Assembly (NCBI RefSeq): GCF_025460805.1
Contig: NZ_JAMXFJ010000014.1
Location: 1 to 64,000, forward strand
Direction: 5' to 3'
Source of the DNA: Microvirga sesbaniae
GTDB taxonomy: Bacteria > Pseudomonadota > Alphaproteobacteria > Rhizobiales > Beijerinckiaceae
DNA: 64,000 bases
Shown here: positions 1-8,661 of the stretch, in pieces
How positions within the stretch are numbered: position 1 is the first letter of the stretch
Layout: every line of letters starts with the position of its first letter
Made by a program: the position numbers and the translations under genes
The notes under the pieces: generated by a model
Told to the model about the DNA's origin: nothing
Database searches by the model: none
What the model saw: the letters and a program-made list of their open reading frames with translations, nothing else

Positions 1-70
1 GCGCGGCAGTAAGCCGCGTGCGATCCGCCTCGTCGAGCCACGTCTCGGGAGAGTGATCATGGTGTTGCAT
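1..70 (-). CDS. Possible N-terminal fragment of a gene cut by the window edge
   Basis: Reading leftwards from an ATG at 68-70 the frame stays open to base 1 and gives about 23 residues beginning MQHHDHSPETWLDEADRTRL. The composition (acidic and helix-forming) looks coding, but the stretch is short and no strong ribosome binding site is seen. The function is unknown. Confidence 0.3.
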   Translation of the reverse strand, partial: MQHHDHSPETWLDEADRTRLTAA

Positions 71-230
71 GCGCCCCAGCAAACACCCGAGGCTCTCGCG
101 TTGCAAGTCTTATGGCGACCTACTTAGCCTAAAAGAACACGAACGGACCCGAAGCTGAGTACGTGGCTTTTGGGAGCCGAGAATAGACGACCAAGCGTTC
201 GAAGCAGATTCTGGGTTGGGGCATTATCCA

Positions 231-899
231 ATGTTTATCGTCGTTGCTTCGCAGCAAGCGGCTGCGGCTGCTTATGTGTCTGAGTTCATCGGCGAAGGCG
301 TTCCCTCAGTCGGGATGTTTTCGGATGATTACAACTCCTGGCTTGACGACCCTTCCAAAGCAAATCTCGATCAGGCGCGCGGATTCCTGATTGAAGAATC
401 CAGTGACCGCATCGCTTTTGCCCAGACTCTGCGCAAGCGTACGCCTGCCCCGATAATTGCCTTCAGCGAAAGCCGGTCGCTTGAGCGAACCCTGGAGCTA
501 CTGACCGCTGGCATTGACGATGTCGTGCGCCGTCCCATCCACGTTAAGGAAATCCTTGCTCGTTCGGAGGCGATCTGGCGGCGTCATCGCGAGAGCCAGA
601 CTGCGACGTCCAGCGATCGCCTGCGTGTCTACTTCAATGGTCAGGATGCGGAGATCGACGGCCTGCCGCTGACTTTGCCCCGTCGTGAGCTCAACATCCT
701 GGAATACTTCGTCAGGAACCGTGGCCGCTCTGTCAGCAAAGCCCAAGTGTTTCATGCGGTCTATCAGGATTGCCGGGCAGATGTCTCGGAGACTGTTGTC
801 GAGGGGCACATCAGCAAGCTGCGCAAGAAGCTGAGGATGCGGATGGGCTATGACCCAATCGTCGCCAAGCGCTTCGAAGGTTACACGTACGTTGGCTGA
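231..899 (+). CDS. FtcR-like orphan response regulator (atypical receiver plus winged helix)
   Basis: The protein has an N-terminal receiver-like half (about residues 1-115) and a C-terminal OmpR-type winged helix (about 130-222). The C-terminal block PRRELNILEYF, the middle block ISKLRKKLR and the end KRFEGYTYVG match what I remember of FtcR, the flagellar master regulator of Brucella, as does the receiver block LELLTAGIDDVVRRP. As in FtcR, the usual acidic pocket after the first strand is missing (FIVVASQQ), so control by phosphorylation is doubtful. A TTG at 216 would add five residues; the ATG at 231 is preferred because FtcR proteins begin at the first beta strand. No flagellar genes are nearby, so the target is unknown. 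Confidence 0.7.
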   Translation: MFIVVASQQAAAAAYVSEFIGEGVPSVGMFSDDYNSWLDDPSKANLDQARGFLIEESSDRIAFAQTLRKRTPAPIIAFSESRSLERTLELLTAGIDDVVRRPIHVKEILARSEAIWRRHRESQTATSSDRLRVYFNGQDAEIDGLPLTLPRRELNILEYFVRNRGRSVSKAQVFHAVYQDCRADVSETVVEGHISKLRKKLRMRMGYDPIVAKRFEGYTYVG

Positions 900-1043
900 T
901 CCTATTGCCGGCCGTGTGACTCAGACTAAGGTTGACCGTGTGATCACCAGTCCCGTCCCCATGCGATACGTCAACCTGCTATAAGGGTGTCGGACCCGGC
1001 GCTCGATCTGGATGCACGGGCCGCTTGCGACAAGGTCTACCGG

Positions 1044-1781
1044 ATGCGTCTCATATCTCTGTCCATTGCCTTCTCCGTCATCTCGGCTGGAGCGGCCTTT
1101 GCAACCGCCGACGGACCAGACTTTTTCGACGTCCGCGGGGTCAGTCCAAATGACGTTCTGTTCCTGCGAGAACGGCCCACTGCCAGCGCGGCAAAGGTCG
1201 GTCGGGTCCCGCACAATGGCAAGATGCTTCGAAACGAAGGCTGTGCGGCCGTTCGCGACGGGCGAATCCTCCCCGACTCCGATGTAAACCCTGGACCATT
1301 CTGGTGTCGGGTTCGTTACGGACCTGTTGAAGGCTGGGCAAACGCTAGATACCTCGTCGAAGCATCTGGCAACCCGCCAGCCACGTCTTCAGGCCAGGCA
1401 CCCTCCTACCCGGCCTCCGTAGCGGCCGCCATCAACTCGAACACCGCAGCTTGCGATACCTTCAAGGCGAAGCCCGGGTTCACCCGTAATGACCTCGATC
1501 TAAACGGCGATGGTGCCAACGACTGGATCGTTGACTACGGACATATTGAATGTGACGGGTCTGCAACGATGTTCTGTGGCAGTGGGGGCTGCACGCTTCA
1601 GGTCCTCATCTCGACCGGCCGCAATCAGTGGACTCCGAAGTTCGAGGATACCGTCCGAGGCTACAGCTTTAAGCCGTCGGGAGGAAAAATGATCCTGCGG
1701 ATTGAGCAGCATGGGATTGCCTGTCGAAAGCCTGGCACCGAGTCATGCCCTAAGAGTATTGATTTTAGCCAGGCTCGTTGA
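1044..1781 (+). CDS. Exported protein with bacterial SH3 domain
   Basis: The ATG at 1044 opens a typical signal peptide (MRLISLSIAFSVISAGAAFA) with a cleavage site near ATA-D. A GTG at 987 would add 19 polar residues in front and hide the signal, so it is rejected. Residues of about 30-110 form an SH3b-type domain, with the LRERPTASAAKVG and WCRVRYGPVEGWANARYL blocks typical of SH3_3. Such domains usually bind peptidoglycan or other envelope ligands. The C-terminal half carries a DLNGDGANDWIVDY stretch resembling a calcium-binding repeat, and several cysteines that could pair in the periplasm. It is a single gene with no obvious partner. The exact role is unknown. Confidence 0.65.
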   Translation: MRLISLSIAFSVISAGAAFATADGPDFFDVRGVSPNDVLFLRERPTASAAKVGRVPHNGKMLRNEGCAAVRDGRILPDSDVNPGPFWCRVRYGPVEGWANARYLVEASGNPPATSSGQAPSYPASVAAAINSNTAACDTFKAKPGFTRNDLDLNGDGANDWIVDYGHIECDGSATMFCGSGGCTLQVLISTGRNQWTPKFEDTVRGYSFKPSGGKMILRIEQHGIACRKPGTESCPKSIDFSQAR

Positions 1782-1852
1782 CAGCCTCGCAGGTTGAAGC
1801 GCCAGCTAAACCCGTACGTTCCGCGGTGGACATCGTCTGAGGAGGTCAAACG

Positions 1853-2251
1853 CTAGAGAGTTTCAGTACTGCGGTAATGCGGATCTGATTGTACCGCGCA
1901 ATTTTCAGATGCCAAACCGAACTCGCTTATGATCCGCTGGATGATGGCTCCGCTCTGGAGTTTTCGGTCAGCGTAGAGCGTGAAGAAGTTCGTTTTGGTG
2001 TTGTACACTATTCTGCCACGTGGCCACTGTTCATATTCATAGGACAGGAGCATGGCGGGCCATCCTCTTCGTTTCAGAGGCCCTACGCCTTCTTTCCGCA
2101 GTTCTTCCCAAAATTCATAGTGCCCCTTCGGGTGGGTCAAGAACTCCCCGTATGGTTCTGCGGCATCAAGGTCGGTCTTGTCGAAAATCAGTACAATGGC
2201 TCCTGACCACCGCACTCCCCAGAAGATTCCGACGAGCGGTTTCAACCTCAT
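1853..2251 (-). CDS. Hypothetical protein, second gene of a two-gene unit
   Basis: This 132-residue soluble protein has a good GGAG-type ribosome binding site just before the ATG at 2251. It lies 27 bases downstream of the 2279-2959 gene on the same strand, so the two are probably co-transcribed. The middle part is rich in aromatic and charged residues (YEYEQWPRGRIVYNTKTN). I do not recognise the family and no catalytic motif stands out. Confidence 0.55.
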   Translation of the reverse strand: MRLKPLVGIFWGVRWSGAIVLIFDKTDLDAAEPYGEFLTHPKGHYEFWEELRKEGVGPLKRRGWPAMLLSYEYEQWPRGRIVYNTKTNFFTLYADRKLQSGAIIQRIISEFGLASENCAVQSDPHYRSTETL

Positions 2252-2278
2252 GCTTTCTCCGGGACGCGAAACGACGGA

Positions 2279-2959
2279 TCATCGAATTGTTAGAACGGAT
2301 GCGGGAAGCGCTGGAGCTGTGCCTTGGACGGCTCGCTGGCGTGAAACCTCAGCAAACAGAAAGTCAACAACAGGCCGCCAGCGGGCATAGGCCCAGCCGC
2401 CTCCGGTTGACGGATGGTGCATATGTGCCGCGACGGCTTGGTATGGGCCTGTGATCGGATACATTCTCGTCGGCCGATCGGCCGCATTGAGAATATAGGA
2501 CGGTGCACCTTCAAGACCTGGCGGGAGATGGTTCCAAAGGTCATCGCCACATACCAGGATTGCTTCCACCTCCTTTTTCTTGATGATTTCTATAAAGAGG
2601 TTTGGCGCCTCACCATACCAAAGCTCTCTTGGCGGACGCTGCCCCGGACCATTGGCCGCGATACGCGGGACATAGTTATAGAAAATGACCGAGTTCCAAA
2701 TTGCGATCATCTCAGCCTGCGTCACTTGCTCTACAGGCTTTCGGGCAACGAGCTTTGCCACTTTCGTAAAGAAGTTCTTTGATCTCCTGTAGAGAGAGCC
2801 GTTCACATACGCCGTGACGACGTCTCGGGTCATCTCAGGCGCCAAGCTGCCAATGGGGCGCTTATCGCAATGATGTGACTCCCCAAGGACCATGAGACGC
2901 ATTCCACCCAAAGGGTTATCCTGACATGCCCAACGGTCGCCTATCCACGGTTCAAACAT
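2279..2959 (-). CDS. Hypothetical protein with uracil-DNA-glycosylase-like features
   Basis: The 226-residue protein starts with a strand-loop block, MRLMVLGESHH, at about residues 20-30. Near its end it has an MHHPSTGGGWAYARW block (about 177-192). A GES/GEA-type first loop and a late H-P-S motif are arranged as in the uracil-DNA glycosylase fold (SMUG/family 4 type). I recall uncharacterised proteins of this kind annotated only as hypothetical. The glycosylase idea is inference from motif layout; no activity can be claimed. It probably forms an operon with the small gene downstream. Confidence 0.5.
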   Translation of the reverse strand: MFEPWIGDRWACQDNPLGGMRLMVLGESHHCDKRPIGSLAPEMTRDVVTAYVNGSLYRRSKNFFTKVAKLVARKPVEQVTQAEMIAIWNSVIFYNYVPRIAANGPGQRPPRELWYGEAPNLFIEIIKKKEVEAILVCGDDLWNHLPPGLEGAPSYILNAADRPTRMYPITGPYQAVAAHMHHPSTGGGWAYARWRPVVDFLFAEVSRQRAVQGTAPALPASVLTIR

Positions 2960-3157
2960 AGATTATCCCTGTCTCTTCAAGGAGCTTCATGCTCCGGTCT
3001 TAGGAGAACCTCGTGGGAAGCGTCAATTCACCCTTTGCATCCTCGAAATTCTGCCAAAGCCCAACACCGTCCCTCGGTCGCCGGCGCAAACTCCAGGTGC
3101 CGCCGGCGTTCCCGCGACGCGCAAATCCTCAAGGTGTCCGCGAAAGGTTGCGCGAAG

Positions 3158-3715
3158 TCAGCGTTCGCGCCGGTAGTGCATGGCGACTACGCCATTGCGG
3201 AGCTGCGTCGCCGAGACCAACTCGAGCCGCCGCGTGCTGGGCAGGCCGCCCTGGTACAGGGTCGGGCCGTGGCCGGCGATCCTGGGATGGACGAGGAGCT
3301 TGTACTCGTCGATCAGGTCCAGCCGGTCCAGCTCGGTCGCGAGTTTGCCGCTACAAAGGAGCACGCCCGCCGGAGTCGCGTCCTTGAGCGTCTGAACGCC
3401 TGTTCGCAGATCCTCGGCGATGTGGTGGCTGTTGGTCCACAGGAAGTCCCTTCGCGTCGACGACACGACGTATTTCGGCTTGACCTCCAGTTTGACCGCC
3501 CACTCGCGTATGGCCGGCGGCGCCTCCACGTTGCCGCGAGCGACCGCCGGCCAGTAGCTCTCCATCATCTCGTAGGTGACACGGCCCCACAGCATCGCCC
3601 CGCTTTCGTCCATAAGGCGGGTGAAGAACGCGTGCGTCTCGTCGTCGGCGATCCCCTCCTGGTGGTCGACGCAGCCGTCCAGGGTGAGGTTGATGGTGAA
3701 GGTCAGTCGTCCCAT
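3158..3715 (-). CDS. Dihydrofolate-reductase-fold reductase (RibD C-terminal-like family)
   Basis: The 185-residue protein begins with the strand LTFTINLTLDGCVDH. It has GAMLWGRVTYEMMESYW at about 40-56 and a C-terminal half with LCSGKLATELDRLDLIDEYKL. This layout is the DHFR-like family that also includes the RibD reductase domain (Pfam RibD_C). These proteins bind NADPH, but most members have no assigned substrate and are not the housekeeping FolA. The start is the ATG at 3715. It is monocistronic, converging on a short intergenic region. Confidence 0.8.
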   Translation of the reverse strand: MGRLTFTINLTLDGCVDHQEGIADDETHAFFTRLMDESGAMLWGRVTYEMMESYWPAVARGNVEAPPAIREWAVKLEVKPKYVVSSTRRDFLWTNSHHIAEDLRTGVQTLKDATPAGVLLCSGKLATELDRLDLIDEYKLLVHPRIAGHGPTLYQGGLPSTRRLELVSATQLRNGVVAMHYRRER

Positions 3716-3895
3716 GGGGCGAGCCTATGCCCTACGCTCGAAAAGACCTAGGCCTATGGCTCGCGGTTGAAGTTCAACTTTCGCTATGGGTCGGAAATGG
3801 AACCTCGTCGCTCGGGCGGTTGATCCCGGACCATACTCTGAGTCCCGAAGCCACTCATTGAATTAGTGTAACTAAAAACCCCAACGAAGAGCATG

Positions 3896-3928
3896 AGCGC
3901 CGTTCGATAACCGTCGAGCGGCGCTTTT
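3896..3928 (+). terminator. Terminator-like hairpin
   Basis: AGCGCCG (3896-3902) pairs perfectly with CGGCGCT (3919-3925) and is followed by TTTT. It lies in the 230-base gap between the reverse-strand reductase and the forward 3947 gene, 19 bases before that gene, so it may attenuate or end transcription entering from the left. No gene lies just upstream on the forward strand. Confidence 0.5.
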
Positions 3929-3946
3929 GCCTGTCATGAGGTCACA

Positions 3947-4264
3947 ATGACAGACGTGAATATCCGCAGCCTCGCCGACTTTAAGCGCTTCCTCGCCCGG
4001 CCCGGCGCCACCATCGAGACCCTCCGGAACGATGTCATGACGAGGAATGGGCAGACGCCCGAGACCCGGCCCCAGGCCTATGGCACCCGCCAGGTCAAAA
4101 AGCTCCAGACCAATGCGGTCCAGTTCACGGGCGACAACTGGCTCTGGTTCGGCAAAGCCGCCGAGTACCGGTTCTCGGGCGATGTCGTGACGATCGACGC
4201 CAGCAAGGACGGATCGTTCAAGGACGTCATCGAATACAAGCTTTCCATCCAGCCTGCCGCTTAG
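3947..4264 (+). CDS. Hypothetical protein (first gene of the 3.9-8.6 kb run)
   Basis: A 105-residue basic protein begins MTDVNIRSLADFKRFLARPG; the start codon follows GAGGTCACA. The second half is beta-rich (WLWFGKAAEYRFSGDVVTID). The family is unknown to me. It opens a tight forward run that continues with 4279, 4549 and the two methyltransferases, so a DNA-metabolism accessory role is possible by context only. Confidence 0.6.
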   Translation: MTDVNIRSLADFKRFLARPGATIETLRNDVMTRNGQTPETRPQAYGTRQVKKLQTNAVQFTGDNWLWFGKAAEYRFSGDVVTIDASKDGSFKDVIEYKLSIQPAA

Positions 4265-4278
4265 AACAGGAGATCTCC

Positions 4279-4539
4279 ATGGGACTGATCTGGATTCGCA
4301 AGGACTCCAGCCGCATGGGCCTGCTCGATCAGAGCAACCAGCACATCTACGCCACCTATCGCGAGGTGAAGAAGCGCAAGGGCGGTGCCAACACCTTCAG
4401 GGTCGAGGGATACGCCCAACGCGAGAAGAAGCATCCGGCCGAGGAAATCGAGTGGCCGGATGTGGAGGCCGCCAAGCAGGCCTGCCAGCGTATCGCCGCC
4501 TGCTACACCGCGGCGACCATCCCGTCGATCAGCAGCTGA
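4279..4539 (+). CDS. Hypothetical small protein
   Basis: An 86-residue basic protein sits 14 bases after the preceding stop, with an AGGAG site 9 bases before the ATG. It has a KKRKGGANTF basic patch at about 36-45. No known domain is recognised. It is likely co-transcribed with its neighbours. Confidence 0.6.
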   Translation: MGLIWIRKDSSRMGLLDQSNQHIYATYREVKKRKGGANTFRVEGYAQREKKHPAEEIEWPDVEAAKQACQRIAACYTAATIPSISS

Positions 4540-4548
4540 GGATCACCC

Positions 4549-5250
4549 ATGACGTCGCCCGAATCCCAGCTTCGAAACCAGAAGCTCAAGCTGTTCGTCG
4601 AGGAGGCGCTCGACGCCGGCGTCTTCTATGAGCGTGACCTGCAGGAGCGGATTATTCCGCAGATCCTTCCATTCGACGAGGCGGTCGAGAATCTGATCGG
4701 CACCTTCACCAACCCCTCGTTTCAGGAACTTCGGGATCTGGAAGCTCGCGTCACAGCTCTTCCCCGCGGATCCTGGGCGATCATCCGCAAGGAGTGGGAT
4801 GGCGGCGGATGCTACACGCTGATGTTCAGCGATGGGACAGGAAAGCTGGCGACCGGCGTCGCCCACGATACCTATGATCGCCCGCTCCCCTTCGCAGACG
4901 CTCAACGCAATGTGCTCGGGTACGAGATCTACACGATGCGCCATGCCGTCGAGGCAGAGCGTGAGATTGCCGGCGACCTCAAGGCAATCGCTGATAACGG
5001 CTTTGCGCTGTACCAGAAGTTCGAATGTCTCAAGTTCGGCCATCGCATTTTCACGACAGCTCAGATCTCCGAGATCCGGCCCAACGGCCTTATCATTCTC
5101 CGCCTTACTCTCCGCGGGAGCCGCAAGCATTACGAGGCCACCGTCGGCGCTCGCCTGCTAGAGCGACGCATCGAGGAGGCCAAGGAACGGGCAGCCCCGC
5201 AAGAGGCGCGGCCAGAGCGTGTCGGCCAGACAACTCTCTTCCTCGCCTAG
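4549..5250 (+). CDS. Hypothetical protein with clamp-binding-like tail
   Basis: This 233-residue mostly helical protein starts 9 bases after the previous stop, with GAGGA before the ATG. No known catalytic domain is seen. The C-terminus reads VGQTTLFLA, which fits the Q-x-x-L-F pattern that binds the beta sliding clamp. The next two genes, both methyltransferases, carry the same kind of tail. The context suggests a protein acting with or at replication forks; this is inference. Confidence 0.6.
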   Translation: MTSPESQLRNQKLKLFVEEALDAGVFYERDLQERIIPQILPFDEAVENLIGTFTNPSFQELRDLEARVTALPRGSWAIIRKEWDGGGCYTLMFSDGTGKLATGVAHDTYDRPLPFADAQRNVLGYEIYTMRHAVEAEREIAGDLKAIADNGFALYQKFECLKFGHRIFTTAQISEIRPNGLIILRLTLRGSRKHYEATVGARLLERRIEEAKERAAPQEARPERVGQTTLFLA

Positions 5251-5341
5251 CCCCGAACCCCTCCGCACCACCGGCTAGCCGCGCAGCAATTAGCCGCGCG
5301 TCAGCTTCGCTCGTCCCGATTATCAACCGGAGCGTCCGCCG

Positions 5342-6196
5342 ATGCCCAAGCTCTCTAAGGAAGAAGCCGCACGCCACCAGGAGGCGGAGAGGCTTCTCGA
5401 AAAGGATATCCTCACCGTGGCCGAACGGGAGTTCGTTCTGGAACACTGGCACGAGGGCGCACGCCACCTAAACTCGGTTGCCGGCGCGTTCTTCACGCCC
5501 CTGGAACTCGCCCGCGATTTCGCTGTCGAGGTCACAGGACGGAAGATCATTGACCTCTGCGCTGGGATCGGCCGGCTGTCATACGTGATCAAAGCTGCGG
5601 CCGACATCTCCCGCCAACCGCTGGACCTCACTTGTATCGAGATCAATAAGGACTACGTCGAGGTCGGCCGCAAGATCCTCCCCGAGGCTCGGTGGATCCA
5701 CGCCGACGTTCTTGATCTCTCGAAGCTCGATCTCGGCACGTTCGATTGCGCCATCGGCAATCCGCCGTTCGGAGCGATCCGGACGGATACGAAGGCACCC
5801 CGGTACAAGGGCAGCCACTTCGAATATGCGGTCATCGATCTGGCATCAGATATGGCTGATTACGGTGTCTTCATCGTCCCGCAGGGCTCGGCTCCCTTCC
5901 AGATGAGCGGAACCCAGACGTTCAGGCACGCGACCTCGCAGAAGTACGAGGCTTTCGTGAAATCGACCGGGATCTCACTCCAGCCAAACTGCGGGCTGGA
6001 CACCTCCGGTTACGACCACCTCTGGCGCGGAACGTCACCCCGCACTGAAATCGTCTGCGCGGATTTCAAGGAAATCAGGGCTGAACGTCAGGTAAGCGCA
6101 AGTTCTCAAGATTCTCTCATCGCAGGCCTCAAGGCCGGCCATTCGATCAACCCCGCTGTCGCAACTCGGCCCCAGCAGGCCGATCTCTTTGCCTGA
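5342..6196 (+). CDS. Class I SAM-dependent DNA methyltransferase (N6-adenine type)
   Basis: SAM-binding motif I is DLCAGIG (residues 71-77). Catalytic motif IV is NPPFG (140-144), of the N/D-P-P-Y/F class that methylates exocyclic amino groups. An FTPLELARDF block precedes motif I, as in type I/II modification subunits. The C-terminal 60 residues are low in motifs and end in QQADLFA, a beta-clamp-like tail. A GGAG lies about 11 bases before the ATG. No restriction endonuclease is adjacent, so it is probably an orphan modification enzyme. The target sequence cannot be read from the protein. Confidence 0.8.
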   Translation: MPKLSKEEAARHQEAERLLEKDILTVAEREFVLEHWHEGARHLNSVAGAFFTPLELARDFAVEVTGRKIIDLCAGIGRLSYVIKAAADISRQPLDLTCIEINKDYVEVGRKILPEARWIHADVLDLSKLDLGTFDCAIGNPPFGAIRTDTKAPRYKGSHFEYAVIDLASDMADYGVFIVPQGSAPFQMSGTQTFRHATSQKYEAFVKSTGISLQPNCGLDTSGYDHLWRGTSPRTEIVCADFKEIRAERQVSASSQDSLIAGLKAGHSINPAVATRPQQADLFA

Positions 6197-6203
6197 GGTT
6201 TCC

Positions 6204-6953
6204 ATGACGCTGAATAAAGGAATGGGCGGTCACCACTCGGCGGCGGCCATTACCGAGACGTGGTTGACCCCGCCCAGCATCATCCAGGCGCTCGGCTCCT
6301 CGTCCTCATTTGACTTGGACCCGTGCGCTGCTCCGATGCCCCGCCCCTGGGACACCGCCCGGAACCATTACACCTGGCCGGAGCAGTACGGCTTGAGACT
6401 GCCCTGGGAGGGCAGGGTGTGGCTCAACCCGCCCTATGGCCGCGCCATGACCGATTGGCTCAAGAAGATGAGCCGTCACAACAAGGGCACCGCGCTGATC
6501 TTCGCCCGTACCGAAACCGAGGCCTATCACGAGTTCGTCTGGCCCTACGCATCCGGCATCCTCTTCCTCCGGGGCCGTCTTCACTTCCATTACCCCGACG
6601 GCCGGAGAGCCGAAGCCAACTCCGGAGCTCCCAGCGTTCTCGTCGCCTACGGCGAGGAAGATGTGGAGCGGTTGATCCAGAGCGGCCTTGAGGGTGCCTT
6701 CGTTGGCCTGACCCGTCCGGTGTTGCTGCACATGGTGCTCAACTTCGAGCAGCCCATGCCGCATTGGCGCGAGGTGGTCTGCGACGCAATCAAGAATCTC
6801 GGTGGCATGGCGAAGCTAAAAGACATTTACGCAGCGCTCGAGGACCATCCCAAAGCTAAGGGGAACCCTCACTTCCGCGAGAAAATTCGCCAGACGATCG
6901 GCAGACTTGGCCTCCCACGCATCGACAACGGGCAATACGCCCTGTTCGCCTGA
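6204..6953 (+). CDS. Phage-type DNA N6-adenine methyltransferase (Dam family)
   Basis: The WLTPP motif (residues 20-24), the DLDPCA block (38-43) and catalytic NPPYG (75-79) are those of the phage N-6-adenine methyltransferase family (Pfam Dam, PF05869). The ATG at 6204 follows a GAGG site and lies 8 bases after the stop of the previous methyltransferase; a TTG at 6189 would overlap that gene and is less likely. The C-terminal third looks like a small winged-helix module (KLKDIYAALEDHPKAKG), and the protein ends in NGQYALFA, which fits the clamp-binding pattern. It is likely co-expressed with the methyltransferase upstream. Confidence 0.85.
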   Translation: MTLNKGMGGHHSAAAITETWLTPPSIIQALGSSSSFDLDPCAAPMPRPWDTARNHYTWPEQYGLRLPWEGRVWLNPPYGRAMTDWLKKMSRHNKGTALIFARTETEAYHEFVWPYASGILFLRGRLHFHYPDGRRAEANSGAPSVLVAYGEEDVERLIQSGLEGAFVGLTRPVLLHMVLNFEQPMPHWREVVCDAIKNLGGMAKLKDIYAALEDHPKAKGNPHFREKIRQTIGRLGLPRIDNGQYALFA

Positions 6954-6994
6954 AGCACTCTCAAATCTGATCATTCCTAGCCAAGAGAATTGCT

Positions 6995-7753
6995 ATGACC
7001 GAGAACGACACTATCCTGTGCCAGACCGAAATTCGGGACTGGCGCATTGCTGAAGACAGCGCCGAGGACCTGGTCGGACGCCAGACGGAAGACTGGCTCG
7101 TTCAGGCTTCGCATTCTGCCTATCACGGCTTGACCCTGACCCTTAAGGCGCCGGACGGCTCTGACCGCGTGGTCGACATTGAGATTGATCAGGGCAATGT
7201 CGTGGTCCGATCATACAGGGGCGAGGAGCCCGACGCGAAGATGATCATCGCGGCCGACGCCACCTATGTCTCTTCCTGCTCCGAAATCGGACAGCTCGGA
7301 CGCAAGCTCATCCGGTATGAGCCGGAGGACGCCGAGTTTCACAGCGGCGAGGTGCCCGTCAACATGGGCACCCTGGCGACCGAAATCGTCGCCACGGGCG
7401 AGTCCTTCCGGGCCAGTCTGGAATGGATCGGGGAGGGTGAGGATGGGGATTATCGGCCCGCCGACCCCAATGATCGTCCCATCCTCCGTTTTGACGTCTC
7501 CCAGGAGGGTGAAAACGGCGAATGGGAGGACGTGCCCGACAGCAGCTATTGCACCCAACTCGATGCCCGGCTTCCCCGCCCGATCCGTGAGCTCGCAGCG
7601 AGCTTGATCCTGAAGACCGTCGAGGAGGCTCATGCCGCAGGCCTGTCGCTCAAGCGGGTCTGCGAACGCCTGTCCTGGATGGACGAGGCCGCCGCCACGG
7701 CAGGCGACACTGCTCCCTTCCTGAAAACCGAACTCATCGCCGCCACGGAATGA
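6995..7753 (+). CDS. Hypothetical acidic protein
   Basis: The 252-residue protein is strongly acidic, with no signal peptide, membrane segment or catalytic motif that I can recognise. An AAGAG site precedes the ATG. It follows the methyltransferase pair by 41 bases and precedes 7763 by 9, so it is likely part of the same transcript. A high acidic content could suit a DNA mimic or a chaperone-like partner, but nothing specific supports that. Confidence 0.6.
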   Translation: MTENDTILCQTEIRDWRIAEDSAEDLVGRQTEDWLVQASHSAYHGLTLTLKAPDGSDRVVDIEIDQGNVVVRSYRGEEPDAKMIIAADATYVSSCSEIGQLGRKLIRYEPEDAEFHSGEVPVNMGTLATEIVATGESFRASLEWIGEGEDGDYRPADPNDRPILRFDVSQEGENGEWEDVPDSSYCTQLDARLPRPIRELAASLILKTVEEAHAAGLSLKRVCERLSWMDEAAATAGDTAPFLKTELIAATE

Positions 7754-7762
7754 ACCAGTCCA

Positions 7763-8563
7763 ATGACCAAGAAACCCAAGAAAGTTGAAGCTCGCTACAC
7801 CGTAGTCCTGGATAATTGCGGCAACCCGGATCGGGGCCAGGATCCGTCGCGCCGGCTCCCCGGTACCGTTCGGAAGGTCGTTTCTGTCGAGGATTCCGCA
7901 GCAGCCTCAAAAGCCTGCCGGGATTACATCGAGGAAAATGACCTCGGTGGCGGCAATTGGACCGGCGGCGAGATCCGTGAGAACGGCCAGATTGTTGGTA
8001 AGGTCGCTTACAACGGGACCATCTGGCCGCCAGGCGAATTCGCCGTCGGCATGAAGCCACTCTGGCCGGAGCCAAAGGAGGAGGTTTCAAAGCCGAAGGA
8101 CCCGCTCGAATGGGAGGTGGCCCAGGTCGACACGCCGTACGGACCTATTCTGGTCGGTGGATGCTTTCGGATCGGCAACGTGAAAAGCGTCGAAGGTAAG
8201 TTTGCCGTTGATGATCAGCACTACGAGTTCATGACCTACGCGACCTTCGAGGAAAGCCGGTTCAAGGACATCCAGAGCCACAACCTTCTCAGGAACGGCG
8301 TCTATTCAGACACTGTCACTTCACCAAAGAAGGTTCAGGATGCCGTTCGGGCGGCAGTCGCCGCGTGGGCTTCGGTTCCCGCCAATATGGCCCTGATCGT
8401 CCGGAACGAAATCAAGGATCAGAAGAAGTCGATCCAGCATGTGGAGCGGCAGATCGCCAGTTATGAGGAACAGCTCGCCAAAGCCAGAGATGAGCTTGCG
8501 GGGCATCATTCACGTGTCGCGGAGCTTGAGGAAAAGGCCTCCCAACTCGAGTCCCGCTCGTAG
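7763..8563 (+). CDS. Hypothetical protein with C-terminal coiled coil
   Basis: The 266-residue protein has a basic N-terminus (MTKKPKKVEARY), a middle region of mixed strands, and a clear coiled coil over about the last 60 residues (QKKSIQHVERQIASYEEQ and on), suggesting oligomerisation. No known domain is recognised. It is the last gene of the 3.9-8.6 kb run before a 98-base gap. Confidence 0.6.
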   Translation: MTKKPKKVEARYTVVLDNCGNPDRGQDPSRRLPGTVRKVVSVEDSAAASKACRDYIEENDLGGGNWTGGEIRENGQIVGKVAYNGTIWPPGEFAVGMKPLWPEPKEEVSKPKDPLEWEVAQVDTPYGPILVGGCFRIGNVKSVEGKFAVDDQHYEFMTYATFEESRFKDIQSHNLLRNGVYSDTVTSPKKVQDAVRAAVAAWASVPANMALIVRNEIKDQKKSIQHVERQIASYEEQLAKARDELAGHHSRVAELEEKASQLESRS

Positions 8564-8661
8564 TTCGGATTAACCGCGTTGTGGGTTTCCCTGAGGGAAG
8601 CTGTCGCAAAGCCGATTTAATAGTCTAAAATCGGCACATTCAATTCGTCTGAGTTCAGTCT

